DNA of 64,000 nucleotides from Cellulosilyticum lentocellum DSM 5427 (GCF_000178835.2 NC_015275.1:1757001-1821000); one strand, 5' to 3'; positions 34,951 through 44,412 are shown, numbered from the stretch's first letter. Notes: a model not told the origin generated them from the sequence alone. Numbers and translations: made by a program.

Positions 34951-35745
34951 ATGAAAATAGGGTTTATTGGAGCAGGTAATATGGCTAAAGCTATGCTAGG
35001 CGGTATTTTGGCAAATGGTATTTTTAATAAAGAAGAAATCATTGCGTCAGATGCAAGTGAAGCTTGCTTAAAAGCTATAGAAGATAGTTTAGGAATTAGC
35101 ACTACAACAGATAATAAAATTGTAGCAAAACAAGCAGACGTAATTGTTTTAGCAGTAAAACCACAGTATTATGGAAGTGTTATTGAAGAGATTAAGGATG
35201 GAGTGCAATCACATCAAATTATAGTTACTATTGCACCAGGACAAACTATAGAGCGTTTAGAGCATTTATTTGGAAAAACACTTAAGCTCGTACGTACAAT
35301 GCCTAATACACCTGCTCTGGTAGGAGAAGGTATTACAGCAGTATGCAAGAACAAAGAAGTGACAGAGGATGAATTACGTTATATTTGTAAAATACTAGAA
35401 GGCTTTGGTAAAGTAGAAGTAGTAGATGAACATTTAATGGATGTAGTGGTTTCAGTAAGTGGTAGCTCTCCAGCTTATGTATTTATGTTTATAGAGGCTA
35501 TGGCGGATGCTGCCGTTGCAGATGGTATGCCTAGAAAGCAAGCCTATGAATTTGCGGCACAAGCTGTTTTAGGAAGTGCAAAAATGGTATTAGAGACTGG
35601 AAAACACCCAGGAGAATTAAAAGATATGGTCTGTTCTCCAGGAGGAACTACAATTGAAGCTGTACGCGTATTAGAAGAAAAAGGACTGCGTAGCACTATA
35701 TTTGAAGCAATGAAGGCATGTACTAAAAAAGCTAAAGGTATGTAG
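34951..35745 (+). CDS. proC: Pyrroline-5-carboxylate reductase
   Basis: A 264-residue NADPH-dependent enzyme that makes proline from pyrroline-5-carboxylate. The Rossmann start is IGFIGAGNMAKAML; the C-terminal dimer/active-site block is SVSGSSPAYVFMFIEAMADA, and CSPGGTTIEAV follows. Length is normal. TAGGAG precedes the ATG. It stands alone, 75 bases after the HD-GYP gene. Confidence 0.95.
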   Translation: MKIGFIGAGNMAKAMLGGILANGIFNKEEIIASDASEACLKAIEDSLGISTTTDNKIVAKQADVIVLAVKPQYYGSVIEEIKDGVQSHQIIVTIAPGQTIERLEHLFGKTLKLVRTMPNTPALVGEGITAVCKNKEVTEDELRYICKILEGFGKVEVVDEHLMDVVVSVSGSSPAYVFMFIEAMADAAVADGMPRKQAYEFAAQAVLGSAKMVLETGKHPGELKDMVCSPGGTTIEAVRVLEEKGLRSTIFEAMKACTKKAKGM

Positions 35746-35757
35746 ATTATTTAAATA

Positions 35758-35791
35758 ATAAAAAACCAGCATAATGATGCTGGTTTTTTAT
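35758..35791. terminator. Bidirectional terminator between proC and the nucleoside transporter operon
   Basis: Stem AAAAAACCAGCA / TGCTGGTTTTTT with loop TAATGA, directly adjacent to the minus-strand stop codon. Confidence 0.85.
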
Positions 35792-36745
35792 TTAGCGTTT
35801 ACCAGGATCAAAAGGTTCTCCCGCTGCTTTTGGTGCTCTAGTTGTTTTAGAGAAAATAATTAGAGCAATAAGTGTGATGACATATGGGAAAATCTTAAGA
35901 AGAACAGGTGGAATAGTAGCTAGCCCAGGAATAACCTGTGATACATTGGAAACAGTACTTGCAAAACCAAAGAAAAGGGTAGCAGCAAGGACACCTAAAG
36001 GCTTCCATTGTCCGAAGATTAAAGCTGCAATAGCTAAGAAGCCTAAACCAGATACACTACCATTGAATTCTCCTGCAAAAGTAACAAGGTAAATACCACC
36101 ACCAAGACCTGCAAAAGCACCAGAAATAATAACACCTAAATAACGCATACGGCTTACATTAATACCAGCTGCATCAGCAGCATGAGGATGCTCACCACAA
36201 GCACGTAAACGTAATCCAAAAGAGGTTTTATAAAGAAGATAAGTGAAAACGGCTAAGATTAGGAGTACTAACCAAGTTGTAGAATAGCTATTGGTAAAGA
36301 AAAGAGGCCCCAGAATTGGAATACTAGAAAGTACTTTTACATTTTGTTTTGCTAAACCAACAGTTAAGACAATGTTTCCACTACCAGTTATATTTCTAGC
36401 TAAGAAAATAGTAAGACCAGCAGCAATCATATTAATAGCTGTACCACTAATGGTTTGATCTGCTTGTAAATTAATACTTGCAAAAGCATGTAGTAAAGAA
36501 AAAATAGCACCGGCTATAATAGCTACTAAAAGCCCAACATAAATAGTCCAAGTGGCTGTACCAAAACGATTTTGTAATAAAGAAATAGTTATGCCACCAG
36601 CAAAAGAGCCAATAATCATAAGTCCTTCTAGACCGATATTAACAATCCCACTACGTTCACAAAAAAGCCCACCTAAAGCAACAATTAAAAGGGGAATGGT
36701 AAAGGCAATGGCATAAGGGAAAATTTGTTCTATTATTTGCCACAT
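35792..36745 (-). CDS. Nucleoside ABC transporter permease (second subunit)
   Basis: A 317-residue permease with about eight to ten helices of the BPD_transp_2 (branched-chain/ribose-like) family. Segments FCERSGIVNIGLEG and ADAAGINVSRMRYLGV are typical of the second permease of BMP-type nucleoside importers (Bacillus NupQ/YufQ-like). It is the last gene of the minus-strand set ATPase-permease-permease, two bases from the preceding permease. Confidence 0.88.
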   Translation of the reverse strand: MWQIIEQIFPYAIAFTIPLLIVALGGLFCERSGIVNIGLEGLMIIGSFAGGITISLLQNRFGTATWTIYVGLLVAIIAGAIFSLLHAFASINLQADQTISGTAINMIAAGLTIFLARNITGSGNIVLTVGLAKQNVKVLSSIPILGPLFFTNSYSTTWLVLLILAVFTYLLYKTSFGLRLRACGEHPHAADAAGINVSRMRYLGVIISGAFAGLGGGIYLVTFAGEFNGSVSGLGFLAIAALIFGQWKPLGVLAATLFFGFASTVSNVSQVIPGLATIPPVLLKIFPYVITLIALIIFSKTTRAPKAAGEPFDPGKR

Positions 36746-36747
36746 GA

Positions 36748-37938
36748 TTATTCATCTCCTTTCTGATTAGCATTAGAATCATTAGGTGGCAAGAGACCAA
36801 TACTATCATGTCCGTTATCTGATTCTTTCACACTATCTGGAATCAAAGAATTATTCAATTTATCCTTTGTTTCAGTTTGAATATTCGAGGTGTTTTTTGA
36901 ACCTTTTTTAGGTTTTACTTTGTTTAAGAAACGCTCTACTAAAACACTTGTAGCAGCAAAGTAAATAATAGTAGCGATAATCGTATCGGCAATTTCTGGC
37001 GGCACATCTGTCATAACACTCATGAAGCCACGGCCTGCATAAAGTAAACCAAAGAATAATGCGGAGAAAAATGCACCAATAGGGGTATTGGCACCAAGGA
37101 GTGAAACAGCAATACCATCAAAACCTTGAGAAGGCATAATACCAATTTGCATATTAGTAGCTACACCTGCATATTGTGTTAATCCTGCAAGACCAGCAAG
37201 GCCACCTGCAATCATTAAAGAGTAAATAATGCTTTTGTTTACAGAAACACCTGCATATTCAGCAGCGTGTTTATTAAAGCCTACAGCTTTTAATTCATAA
37301 CCAAAGGTTGTTTTATTAAGAATTAAAGCAATAATAAGTGTAGCAGCAATAGCTACAATGATGCCTAAGTTAATATAAGAACCTCCAAATAAATCTGAAA
37401 GCCAGGTTGAACGAAGGGTTAAAGCATTTGCTAAAGGTAGTGATTCAGTAGTTTTAGAACCATTAGGGAACCAAAGCTGAACGCCATAATAAATAATCCA
37501 ATAAGCAATCCAGTTCATCATAATACATGAAACAACTTCATGTACATTAAAAATAGCTTTTAAAAGACCTGGAATAAAAGCCCATAAAGCACCACCAATA
37601 AGAGCAACTAAAATAATGACTAAGAGGTAAATCGGTCTTGGGAGATTTAAACCTGCTTGTCCAACTATGGTAGCACAAAAGCCACCAAATAGCATTTGTC
37701 CCGGAGTACCAATGTTAAATAAACCTGTTCTAAAAGCAAAGGCAACAGATAGCCCTGTCAAAACAAGTGGAGTAGCAGTGGCAATAGTATTACCAATACG
37801 CTCGATACTTTTTGTTCCCCCTTGAATAAGATATAAGAAACCTTCAAAGGCATTATGGCCAGTCGCAAACATTAAGAGAGCACCTGCTAAAAGGCCTAAG
37901 ACCATAGCAATGATTGAGATAAGCCCTTTCTTATTCAT
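36748..37938 (-). CDS. Nucleoside ABC transporter permease (first subunit)
   Basis: A 396-residue permease of the same family (Bacillus NupP/YufP-like), with FRTGLFNIGTPGQMLFGG and AEYAGVSVNKSI as conserved loops. The last ~55 residues form a hydrophilic Lys/Asn/Ser tail beyond the usual fold. It overlaps the ATPase gene by eight bases and so is translationally coupled. Confidence 0.88.
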   Translation of the reverse strand: MNKKGLISIIAMVLGLLAGALLMFATGHNAFEGFLYLIQGGTKSIERIGNTIATATPLVLTGLSVAFAFRTGLFNIGTPGQMLFGGFCATIVGQAGLNLPRPIYLLVIILVALIGGALWAFIPGLLKAIFNVHEVVSCIMMNWIAYWIIYYGVQLWFPNGSKTTESLPLANALTLRSTWLSDLFGGSYINLGIIVAIAATLIIALILNKTTFGYELKAVGFNKHAAEYAGVSVNKSIIYSLMIAGGLAGLAGLTQYAGVATNMQIGIMPSQGFDGIAVSLLGANTPIGAFFSALFFGLLYAGRGFMSVMTDVPPEIADTIIATIIYFAATSVLVERFLNKVKPKKGSKNTSNIQTETKDKLNNSLIPDSVKESDNGHDSIGLLPPNDSNANQKGDE

Positions 37939-39457
37939 GTTTATGTCCTCCTTCTACACCAGCCATCATAAGGCCTATTTCGTTTTCGTTAGTTGAAGCA
38001 GCATCAACTATACCAACTAAGTTACCGTTATTTACGATGGCAATACGATCTGATACATTCATAACTTCATCTAATTCTAATGAAACGAGAAGTACAGCAA
38101 AGCCTTTATCTCGATGTTCAATTAATCTTTTATGAATATATTCAATAGAGCCTACATCAAGTCCCCTGGTAGGTTGAACAGCAATAAGAAGCTTTGGATT
38201 ACGCTCCATTTCACGTCCAATAACAGCTTTTTGTTGATTACCACCAGAGAGAGAGCGTGCTATAGAAGCACCACCTTCACCAGAGCGTACATCGAAAGCT
38301 TTAATGATTTTTTCGGCATAATTATGAATAGCTGATCGATTTAAAAAACCACCTTTGGAGAATTCTTTTTCAAAATAAACTTGTAAGACCATATTATCTT
38401 CGATGGTATAATCTAGAACAAGACCATGTTTATGACGGTCTTCAGGAATATGGCCTATACCAGATAAAGTACGTTTACGAATTGAAAAACGTGTAATATC
38501 TGTACTTCCTATAGAGATTTGCCCATTTTCAATTTTACGAAGTCCTGTAATGGCTTCTACTAATTCCGTTTGTCCGTTTCCTTCTACACCAGCAATTCCT
38601 ACAATTTCACCAGCTTTTACTTCAAGAGAAAAGTCTTTTAAACCTAAAACTTTTTTGTTGTTAAGTACAGAAAGATGATTAATTTTTAAAATGGTTTCAG
38701 CAGGTTTACTAGGTGTTTTTTCTACTTTAAAAGTAACAGGGCGTCCTACCATCATTTTAGCCATCTCTGCTTCAGAAGTAGCTTTAACATCTACTGTTCC
38801 GATATATTTACCGCGGCGAATAACCGTACAGCGATCTGCAATGGCTTTGATTTCTTTAAGTTTGTGAGTAATTAAGATAATAGATTTACCTTGCTTAATA
38901 AGATTTTCCATAATCTTTATTAAGTCTGAGATTTCTTGTGGTGTAAGTACTGCAGTAGGTTCATCAAAGATAAGTACATCTGCATTACGATAAAGCATTT
39001 TCAAGATTTCAACACGTTGTTGCATACCAACAGAAATATCTTCAATTTTAGCGTAAGGGTCTACATTTAAGCCATAGCGCTCAGAAAGCTCTGCCACACG
39101 TGTAGCAGCAGATTTAATATCGATAGATAGTCCTTTTTTAGGTTCAATCCCTAAAATGATATTTTCTGTTGTCGTAAAATTATGAACTAATTTAAAATGC
39201 TGATGAACCATTCCTATACCAAGATCATTGGCAATGTTGGGGTTAGAAATCTTCACCTCTTTACCATTCATTTTGATTGAGCCTTTATCAGGCTGATACA
39301 TTCCGAAAAGCATACCCATCAAAGTGGATTTTCCAGCACCATTTTCACCAAGGAGGGCATGTACTTCGCCACGTTTCAGCTGAAGTGTAATATCATCATT
39401 CGCTACAATACCTGGAAATTCTTTTCTAATGCCTAACATTTCTACTACATAATCCAT
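37931..39457 (-). CDS. Nucleoside ABC transporter ATPase (two ABC domains)
   Basis: A 508-residue double ABC protein. The first domain has GENGAGKST and the signature SVGMQQRVEI. The second has GVEGNGQTE in place of a full Walker A Lys-Ser/Thr, and LSGGNQQK, the asymmetry usual for sugar/nucleoside importers of the RbsA/NupO type. GGAGG lies just before the start. It is separated from the upstream BMP lipoprotein gene by a hairpin at 39514-39541. Confidence 0.9.
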   Translation of the reverse strand: MDYVVEMLGIRKEFPGIVANDDITLQLKRGEVHALLGENGAGKSTLMGMLFGMYQPDKGSIKMNGKEVKISNPNIANDLGIGMVHQHFKLVHNFTTTENIILGIEPKKGLSIDIKSAATRVAELSERYGLNVDPYAKIEDISVGMQQRVEILKMLYRNADVLIFDEPTAVLTPQEISDLIKIMENLIKQGKSIILITHKLKEIKAIADRCTVIRRGKYIGTVDVKATSEAEMAKMMVGRPVTFKVEKTPSKPAETILKINHLSVLNNKKVLGLKDFSLEVKAGEIVGIAGVEGNGQTELVEAITGLRKIENGQISIGSTDITRFSIRKRTLSGIGHIPEDRHKHGLVLDYTIEDNMVLQVYFEKEFSKGGFLNRSAIHNYAEKIIKAFDVRSGEGGASIARSLSGGNQQKAVIGREMERNPKLLIAVQPTRGLDVGSIEYIHKRLIEHRDKGFAVLLVSLELDEVMNVSDRIAIVNNGNLVGIVDAASTNENEIGLMMAGVEGGHKHE

Positions 39458-39513
39458 ATTTTCGCCTCCTTTATTATATTATGTAACAATACCTCTGATT
39501 TATAAGGGTTTAT

Positions 39514-39541
39514 AAAAAAAAGACGGAAGCTCCGTCTTTTT
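39514..39541 (-). terminator. Terminator/attenuator between the BMP lipoprotein and the transporter genes
   Basis: On the minus strand a ten-bp stem (AAAAGACGGA / TCCGTCTTTT, loop GCT) ends in eight T. Readthrough would give excess binding protein over membrane complex. Confidence 0.75.
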
Positions 39542-39604
39542 CCTTACGTCATAGCTGTAAGTTACATGGAATCCCAATTGATTGTAAGTTGTCAGTACCT
39601 AAAA

Positions 39605-40711
39605 TTATTTAATAAGAGAGCCGTCATTTGTGTCTATGACAGTAACTTCACCTGCTTTAATTTTAGCATATACATCATTTACCGTTTTAATGGTATCTTC
39701 ACTTAAATTAGGATTTTCAGCTGGAATACCTACACCATCATTTTGAACAGAGAAAGTAAGTGTTTCACCACCTGGAAATTGACCTTCAACCTCTGCTTTA
39801 ATCATGTCATAAGTTGCTTGATCGATATATTTCATAGCTGAAGTAAGAATAACAGATGCATTGTTTGCAGTGTCATAAACACCATCTTTGTATTGGTCAC
39901 TATCTACACCAATAACGAATACAGATGTATCACCTTTTGCTGCTCTACTTTTAGCTTCAGTGATAGCACCTACACCAGTACCGCCTGCAGCAGTAAAGAT
40001 TATTTTTACACCTCGATCATACATTTGAGCAGCAATTTGTTGGCCACCTGCTTTGTCATCAAAAGAACCTTGGTAAATCACGTTTTCTTCTTTAATAGAA
40101 ATGTTTGTTCCTAAATTTTCGTTAGCGTATTTAACACCTTGTTGGAAACCCCAGTTGAATTTTTCAACCGCTGGAAGCTGCATGCCCCCAATGAAGCCGA
40201 ATTCAGATTCTTTCATTTGTACTGCAGCAGCAACACCTGCTAAGAAACCTGATTCATGTTCAGCAAAGTAGATAGCAACAGTATTATCAGCTACTACAGC
40301 ATTTCCGTCGGCATCTCTAGGAGAACCATCTAAGATAACAAATTTTGCATCTGGATATTTTTCTTGAGAAGTAGCCACAGCTCTTTCAAATTTGTAACCT
40401 GGTGTAACGATGAATTTAAAGTCACCATCATAAAGGTTAGCAATACCAGTTTCATAATCAGCATCTGTTACGCCAGCCGGTTTAAGATATTTTGAATTTT
40501 TAACGGTGTCTTTGATTCCTTCCCAAGTACCTTGGTTGAAAGAACGGTCATCAATAGTACCGGCATCAGTAACCATACCTACTTTAAGGTCAGTATCTAA
40601 CATTTGGAATTTTGATGTAGACTCAGCTGTTTGATTTGAATTTCCGCAACCAGCAAGTATGCCCATAGACATAACTGTACAAAGTGCGATAGCAAAAAAT
40701 TTCTTTTTCAT
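39605..40711 (-). CDS. BMP-family nucleoside-binding lipoprotein, copy 1
   Basis: A 368-residue lipoprotein with lipobox LAGC (Cys22). BMP/PnrA-type features are VTDAGTIDDRSFNQGTWEG, ILDGSPRD and FAAGGTG-like (FTAAGGTGVG). It should bind purine nucleosides outside the cell and feed the downstream ABC genes. It is about 92% identical by eye to the tandem copy at 40984-42090, with the first ~67 residues identical. It has its own promoter at 40791-40819. Confidence 0.92.
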   Translation of the reverse strand: MKKKFFAIALCTVMSMGILAGCGNSNQTAESTSKFQMLDTDLKVGMVTDAGTIDDRSFNQGTWEGIKDTVKNSKYLKPAGVTDADYETGIANLYDGDFKFIVTPGYKFERAVATSQEKYPDAKFVILDGSPRDADGNAVVADNTVAIYFAEHESGFLAGVAAAVQMKESEFGFIGGMQLPAVEKFNWGFQQGVKYANENLGTNISIKEENVIYQGSFDDKAGGQQIAAQMYDRGVKIIFTAAGGTGVGAITEAKSRAAKGDTSVFVIGVDSDQYKDGVYDTANNASVILTSAMKYIDQATYDMIKAEVEGQFPGGETLTFSVQNDGVGIPAENPNLSEDTIKTVNDVYAKIKAGEVTVIDTNDGSLIK

Positions 40712-40790
40712 GTTTTACACCACCAATAATTTTTTAATGTGCTCATGTATGTGCCCCAACAATGTTTACATAAATGAGTACATCCTATAT

Positions 40791-40819
40791 ATAATAGTCA
40801 ATTTGGATAGTAATTACAA
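40791..40819 (-). promoter_or_regulatory. Promoter of BMP lipoprotein copy 1
   Basis: On the minus strand TTGTAA, a 17-base spacer and TATTAT; transcription would start near 40784 in a stretch that the other copy lacks. Confidence 0.55.
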
Positions 40820-40906
40820 TGCTTGATATTTATATTGTTTTATTAAAAAAATTCATAATAAAGAACATAATTATTGGTAATACTTAGCAGAATGATATAC
40901 AAAAAG

Positions 40907-40928
40907 TTTGCAAACGAAGCTTGTCTTA
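40907..40928 (-). repeat. Upstream element shared by both BMP genes, copy 1
   Basis: A 22-base element (TTTGCAAACGAAGCTTGTCT..., read on +) recurs at 42136-42157 with one mismatch, and similarity continues about 30 bases further. The GTTTGCAAAC core here is palindromic. The 272-base gap 40712-40983 also holds a leader resembling that of copy 2. Confidence 0.75.
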
Positions 40929-40983
40929 TTCTGAAAATAAAAGTTAACATAAAAATAAATCTGTTCTGTATAAGAGCTAAAAA

Positions 40984-42090
40984 CTATTTAATAAGAGAAC
41001 CATCATTTGAGTCCATGACAGTGATTTCGCCTGTTTTAATTTTAGTGTATACATCGTTTACTGTTTTCATAGTATCTTCACTTAAATTAGGATTTTCAGT
41101 TGGAATACCTACACCATCATTTTGAACAGAGAAAGTAAGTGTTTCACCACCTGGAAATTGACCTTCAACCTCTGATTTGATGATGTCATGAGTCGCTTGG
41201 TCAATATATTTCATAGCTGAAGTAAGAATAATAGATCCATTGTTTGCAGTGTCATAAACACCATCTTTGTATTGGTCACTATCTACACCAATAACGAATA
41301 CAGATGTATCACCTTTTGTTGCCCTACTTTTAGCTTCAGTGATAACACCTACACCAGTACCACCTGCAGCAGTAAAGATTACTTTTACACCTCGATCATA
41401 CATTTGAGCAGCGATTTGTTGTCCACCTGCTTTATCATCGAAAGAACCTTGATAAATCACATTGTCTTCTTTAATAGAAATGTTTGTTCCTAAATTTTCA
41501 TTAGCGTATTTAACACCTTGTTGGAAGCCCCAGTTGAATTTTTCAACCGCTGGAGCTTGCATACCCCCAATAAAGCCGAATTCAGATTCTTTCATTTGTA
41601 CTGCAGCAGCAACACCTGCTAAGAAACCTGATTCGTGTTCAGCAAAAAGGATTGATACAGTATTATCTCCTACTACAATATTACCTTCAGCATCTCTAGG
41701 GGACCCATCTAAGATAACAAATTTTGCATCTGGATATTTTTCTTGAGAAATGGCAATAGCTCTTTCGATTTTGAAGCCTGGTGTAACGATAAATTTGAAG
41801 TCACCATCATAAAGGTTTGCAATACTAGCTTCATAATCAGCATCTGTTACACCAGCCGGTCTAAGATATTTTGAATTTTTAACGGTGTATTTGATGCCTT
41901 CCCAAGTACCTTGGTTGAAAGAACGGTCATCAATAGTACCGGCATCAGTAACCATACCTACTTTAAGGTCAGTATCTAACATTTGGAATTTTGATGTAGA
42001 CTCAGCTGTTTGATTTGAATTTCCGCAACCAGCAAGTATGCCCATAGACATAACTGTACAAAGTGCGATAGCAAAAAATTTCTTTTTCAT
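40984..42090 (-). CDS. BMP-family nucleoside-binding lipoprotein, copy 2
   Basis: A 368-residue paralogue of the copy at 39605-40711, with the same signal peptide and lipobox (Cys22) and about 30 substitutions spread after residue 67. Substitutions such as Y/F, F/I, L/A (GGMQLP versus GGMQAP) and Y/H are mostly conservative; both copies look functional. The tandem layout and shared upstream element point to a recent duplication. Different ligand preference or gene dosage are possible reasons for keeping both. Confidence 0.92.
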   Translation of the reverse strand: MKKKFFAIALCTVMSMGILAGCGNSNQTAESTSKFQMLDTDLKVGMVTDAGTIDDRSFNQGTWEGIKYTVKNSKYLRPAGVTDADYEASIANLYDGDFKFIVTPGFKIERAIAISQEKYPDAKFVILDGSPRDAEGNIVVGDNTVSILFAEHESGFLAGVAAAVQMKESEFGFIGGMQAPAVEKFNWGFQQGVKYANENLGTNISIKEDNVIYQGSFDDKAGGQQIAAQMYDRGVKVIFTAAGGTGVGVITEAKSRATKGDTSVFVIGVDSDQYKDGVYDTANNGSIILTSAMKYIDQATHDIIKSEVEGQFPGGETLTFSVQNDGVGIPTENPNLSEDTMKTVNDVYTKIKTGEITVMDSNDGSLIK

Positions 42091-42135
42091 ATTTTACACC
42101 ACCATAATTTTTTAATGTATTCACTATATAAAGCT

Positions 42136-42157
42136 TTTGCAAACTAAGCTTGTCTTA
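42136..42157 (-). repeat. Upstream element shared by both BMP genes, copy 2
   Basis: TTTGCAAACTAAGCTTGTCT... (read on +) matches 40907-40928 with one difference. It lies about 45-65 bases upstream of the copy 2 start and could be part of its regulatory region. Confidence 0.7.
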
Positions 42158-42276
42158 TCCTAAAAAATTAAAATTTAACATGAAAAATAAAATAATAGCT
42201 ATCTTTTATGGTGAAAGTGTAAATTTCTGTTATAATATAAATAATGAAAAATACAACTATGGGGGTAGAAGAAATA

Positions 42277-43725
42277 ATGAAACGTAAATGGATGACAGCG
42301 TTCTTAATAGCAATTATGATATGCTTGTCATATCAAGTAGTATATGCAGAAAAAATGCAACTTATTTATGATGGAGAAACACATTTATATGAATTAGTTC
42401 CTATTTCTCTCTATATTAATGGCGAATTAACGATTACAACAGTGATGCCTCCTATACAAATAGAAGGAAATACTTTAGTGCCAGCCAGAGAAGTATTTGC
42501 GAAGATGGGAGCAGAAGTACTTTGGAAGTCTGCAGAAAAAAGTGTTTATATTACAAAAGGTGAACAACTTATTGTTTTAACCATTGATAGTACAGAAGTT
42601 TGGGTAGATGGTGAAATTAAAGTGGCTAATATGCCAGCGAAACTTATTAATGACAAGGTAATGATCCCACTACGCTTTATTAGTGAAGCTTTAGGTTTTA
42701 AGGTACAGTGGATAGATGCAACAAAAACCATTATGATAGAAGAGCCCATAGTCGTGGCGCCACCTGTAGTTGTACCACCTGAAGAGAGTGAGATGCCAGA
42801 AGAAGGAACATCAGAAGAGTTACCAGAAGAAACACCAGAGCCAAATTTAAGTTTTAAGAATATGACTTATGATACAAGTTTAAATGCACTTATCTTAGAA
42901 AAAGCCCCAGGTTTAACAGTGGAGAGTATCACGGTGCAAGATAATTACATACAAAGACAAATTAAAATCACTTTACCAACAGCCTACATAGATTTTTATG
43001 AGGCTGGGATATGGGAAGATACGAATAGTGCAGTAAAAAAAATAGAGGTTAAACAATCAAGTAGTACTGAAATTACTTTAACAACAGCCACTATTAAAGC
43101 TTTAAATGTCTATGAATATGATAATAAAATTTACTTACAATGTGTAAAGCCAAAAGAGAAGTACGGTAAAATTGTAGTAGTAGATGCGGGACATGGAAAA
43201 GATGATCCAGGGACAACCTATGGCTCACTTCAAGAAAAGGATATTACATTACGTTTAGCTTTGCAGCTTCAAAAAGAAATTGCCAATGATTCAAGTATTA
43301 AGGTATATATGATTCGAGAGGGGGATACCTTCTTAACACCTATGGAGCGTGCAGTAGTAGCTAATGAAATTGAGCCAGATTTGTTTATAAGTATACATGT
43401 TAATTCTGTAAATAATAATGCAACCGCTAGTGGAACAGAAACTTATTATACTGCTAAAGCAGATACACGAAATAAGATATTTGCAGAAATGGTACAAAAA
43501 GCTCTGATTAATACTTTTGGTACAAGAAATCGCGGTGTTAAAGATAATACCTTTGTTGTAACAAGATATACGAATTATCCAGCTATCTTAATTGAAATAG
43601 GATTTTTAACAAATGAATCAGATAGGCAAATGATGCTATCAGCTGGTTTTGAACAAAAATATGCAACGGCAGTTTATAATTGTATCCAAAATTACTATGC
43701 TCAAGGATTAAACGAAACTTACTAA
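42277..43725 (+). CDS. Secreted N-acetylmuramoyl-L-alanine amidase with CuAO-N-like domain
   Basis: A 482-residue exported amidase. The signal peptide (1-25) is followed by a copper-amine-oxidase-N-like domain (about 28-145; NTLVPAREVF, VMIPLRFISEALGF), an acidic Pro/Glu linker and a single AMIN-like module (about 195-290). The amidase_3 domain has His306 (DAGHGK), Glu320, His374 (SIHVNS) and Glu440 (IEIGF). It is a shorter sister of the amidase at 14738, with one AMIN-like module fewer. ATG 42277 starts a clean signal peptide behind GGGGGT; a TATAAT at 42231-42236 is the likely -10. Confidence 0.9.
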   Translation: MKRKWMTAFLIAIMICLSYQVVYAEKMQLIYDGETHLYELVPISLYINGELTITTVMPPIQIEGNTLVPAREVFAKMGAEVLWKSAEKSVYITKGEQLIVLTIDSTEVWVDGEIKVANMPAKLINDKVMIPLRFISEALGFKVQWIDATKTIMIEEPIVVAPPVVVPPEESEMPEEGTSEELPEETPEPNLSFKNMTYDTSLNALILEKAPGLTVESITVQDNYIQRQIKITLPTAYIDFYEAGIWEDTNSAVKKIEVKQSSSTEITLTTATIKALNVYEYDNKIYLQCVKPKEKYGKIVVVDAGHGKDDPGTTYGSLQEKDITLRLALQLQKEIANDSSIKVYMIREGDTFLTPMERAVVANEIEPDLFISIHVNSVNNNATASGTETYYTAKADTRNKIFAEMVQKALINTFGTRNRGVKDNTFVVTRYTNYPAILIEIGFLTNESDRQMMLSAGFEQKYATAVYNCIQNYYAQGLNETY

Positions 43726-43734
43726 AATAGACAT

Positions 43735-43768
43735 AAACAGACAAGTCAAGAGGCTTGTCTGTTTTTTT
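43735..43768 (+). terminator. Terminator of the second amidase gene
   Basis: Stem AAACAGACAAG / CTTGTCTGTTT with loop TCAAGAGG and seven T. Confidence 0.88.
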
Positions 43769-43930
43769 CTATAAAAAAAGATATAAATTTTTATGAAATC
43801 ATCTTAATTATTATGCAAATATATATAATATTTTATAAAAGTTAAGTTTTATATTGTAAATACTAAAAGTGTATGATATAGTGTGTAGCAAATAAACAAA
43901 TGTTCACGAGAAGCAAACAAGGAGAATAGT

Positions 43931-44374
43931 ATGAAAGAAAAGCATCCTTTTTATGTGATTAACCGTAGTGTATTGCCAGAGGTTTTTTTGAAGGTAGTAG
44001 AAGTTAAAAACTTATTAGAGAATGATAAAATGTTAACTGTGCAAGAAGCTACTGAGCAAATAGGTATTAGCAGGAGCTCTTTCTATAAATATAAGGATGC
44101 CATTTTTCCATTTTATGACAAAGGAAAAAGTGAGGCAATTACTGTACTTATTCATTTACAAGATGAAGCAGGAAGGCTCTCAGATGTCCTCAATTATATT
44201 GCTGGTGCAGGAGGAAATGTCCTTACGATTAATCAAATGTTACCAATGAATGGTATTGCCATCATTAATCTATGTATCCAAACAGCCGGAATGAATATGA
44301 CAATTGATGATTTACTTCGTGGGTTAGGAAACCTAAATGGCGTTAAAGAGATACAAATATTAGCAAGAGAGTAG
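43931..44374 (+). CDS. pheB: ACT-domain protein PheB (UPF0735 family)
   Basis: A 147-residue protein. The N-terminal ~70 residues contain a helix-turn-helix-like segment (TVQEATEQIGISRSSFYKYK). The C-terminal ACT domain (about 73-145) begins ITVLIHLQDEAGRLSDVLN. Although named PheB, the family has no proven enzymatic role; an amino-acid-sensing regulatory function is plausible. It heads pheB-hom-apgM-lysC, 38 bases before hom, as in many Firmicutes. Confidence 0.85.
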   Translation: MKEKHPFYVINRSVLPEVFLKVVEVKNLLENDKMLTVQEATEQIGISRSSFYKYKDAIFPFYDKGKSEAITVLIHLQDEAGRLSDVLNYIAGAGGNVLTINQMLPMNGIAIINLCIQTAGMNMTIDDLLRGLGNLNGVKEIQILARE

Positions 44375-44412
44375 CTCTAGAGTAAACTAGAAAATAAATG
44401 GGAGGGAAAGCA

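Noticed and set aside
40874-41125. Plus-strand open frame at the 3' end of BMP copy 2
   Set aside because: Most of it is antisense to the conserved C-terminus of the lipoprotein; the same shadow recurs in the duplicate, as expected from duplicated sequence.
43801-43930. T-box or other amino-acid riboswitch before the pheB-hom-apgM-lysC cluster
   Set aside because: No T-box core (AGGGTGG-like sequence), no lysine-riboswitch motifs and no leader terminator are visible; only an A/T-rich promoter region.
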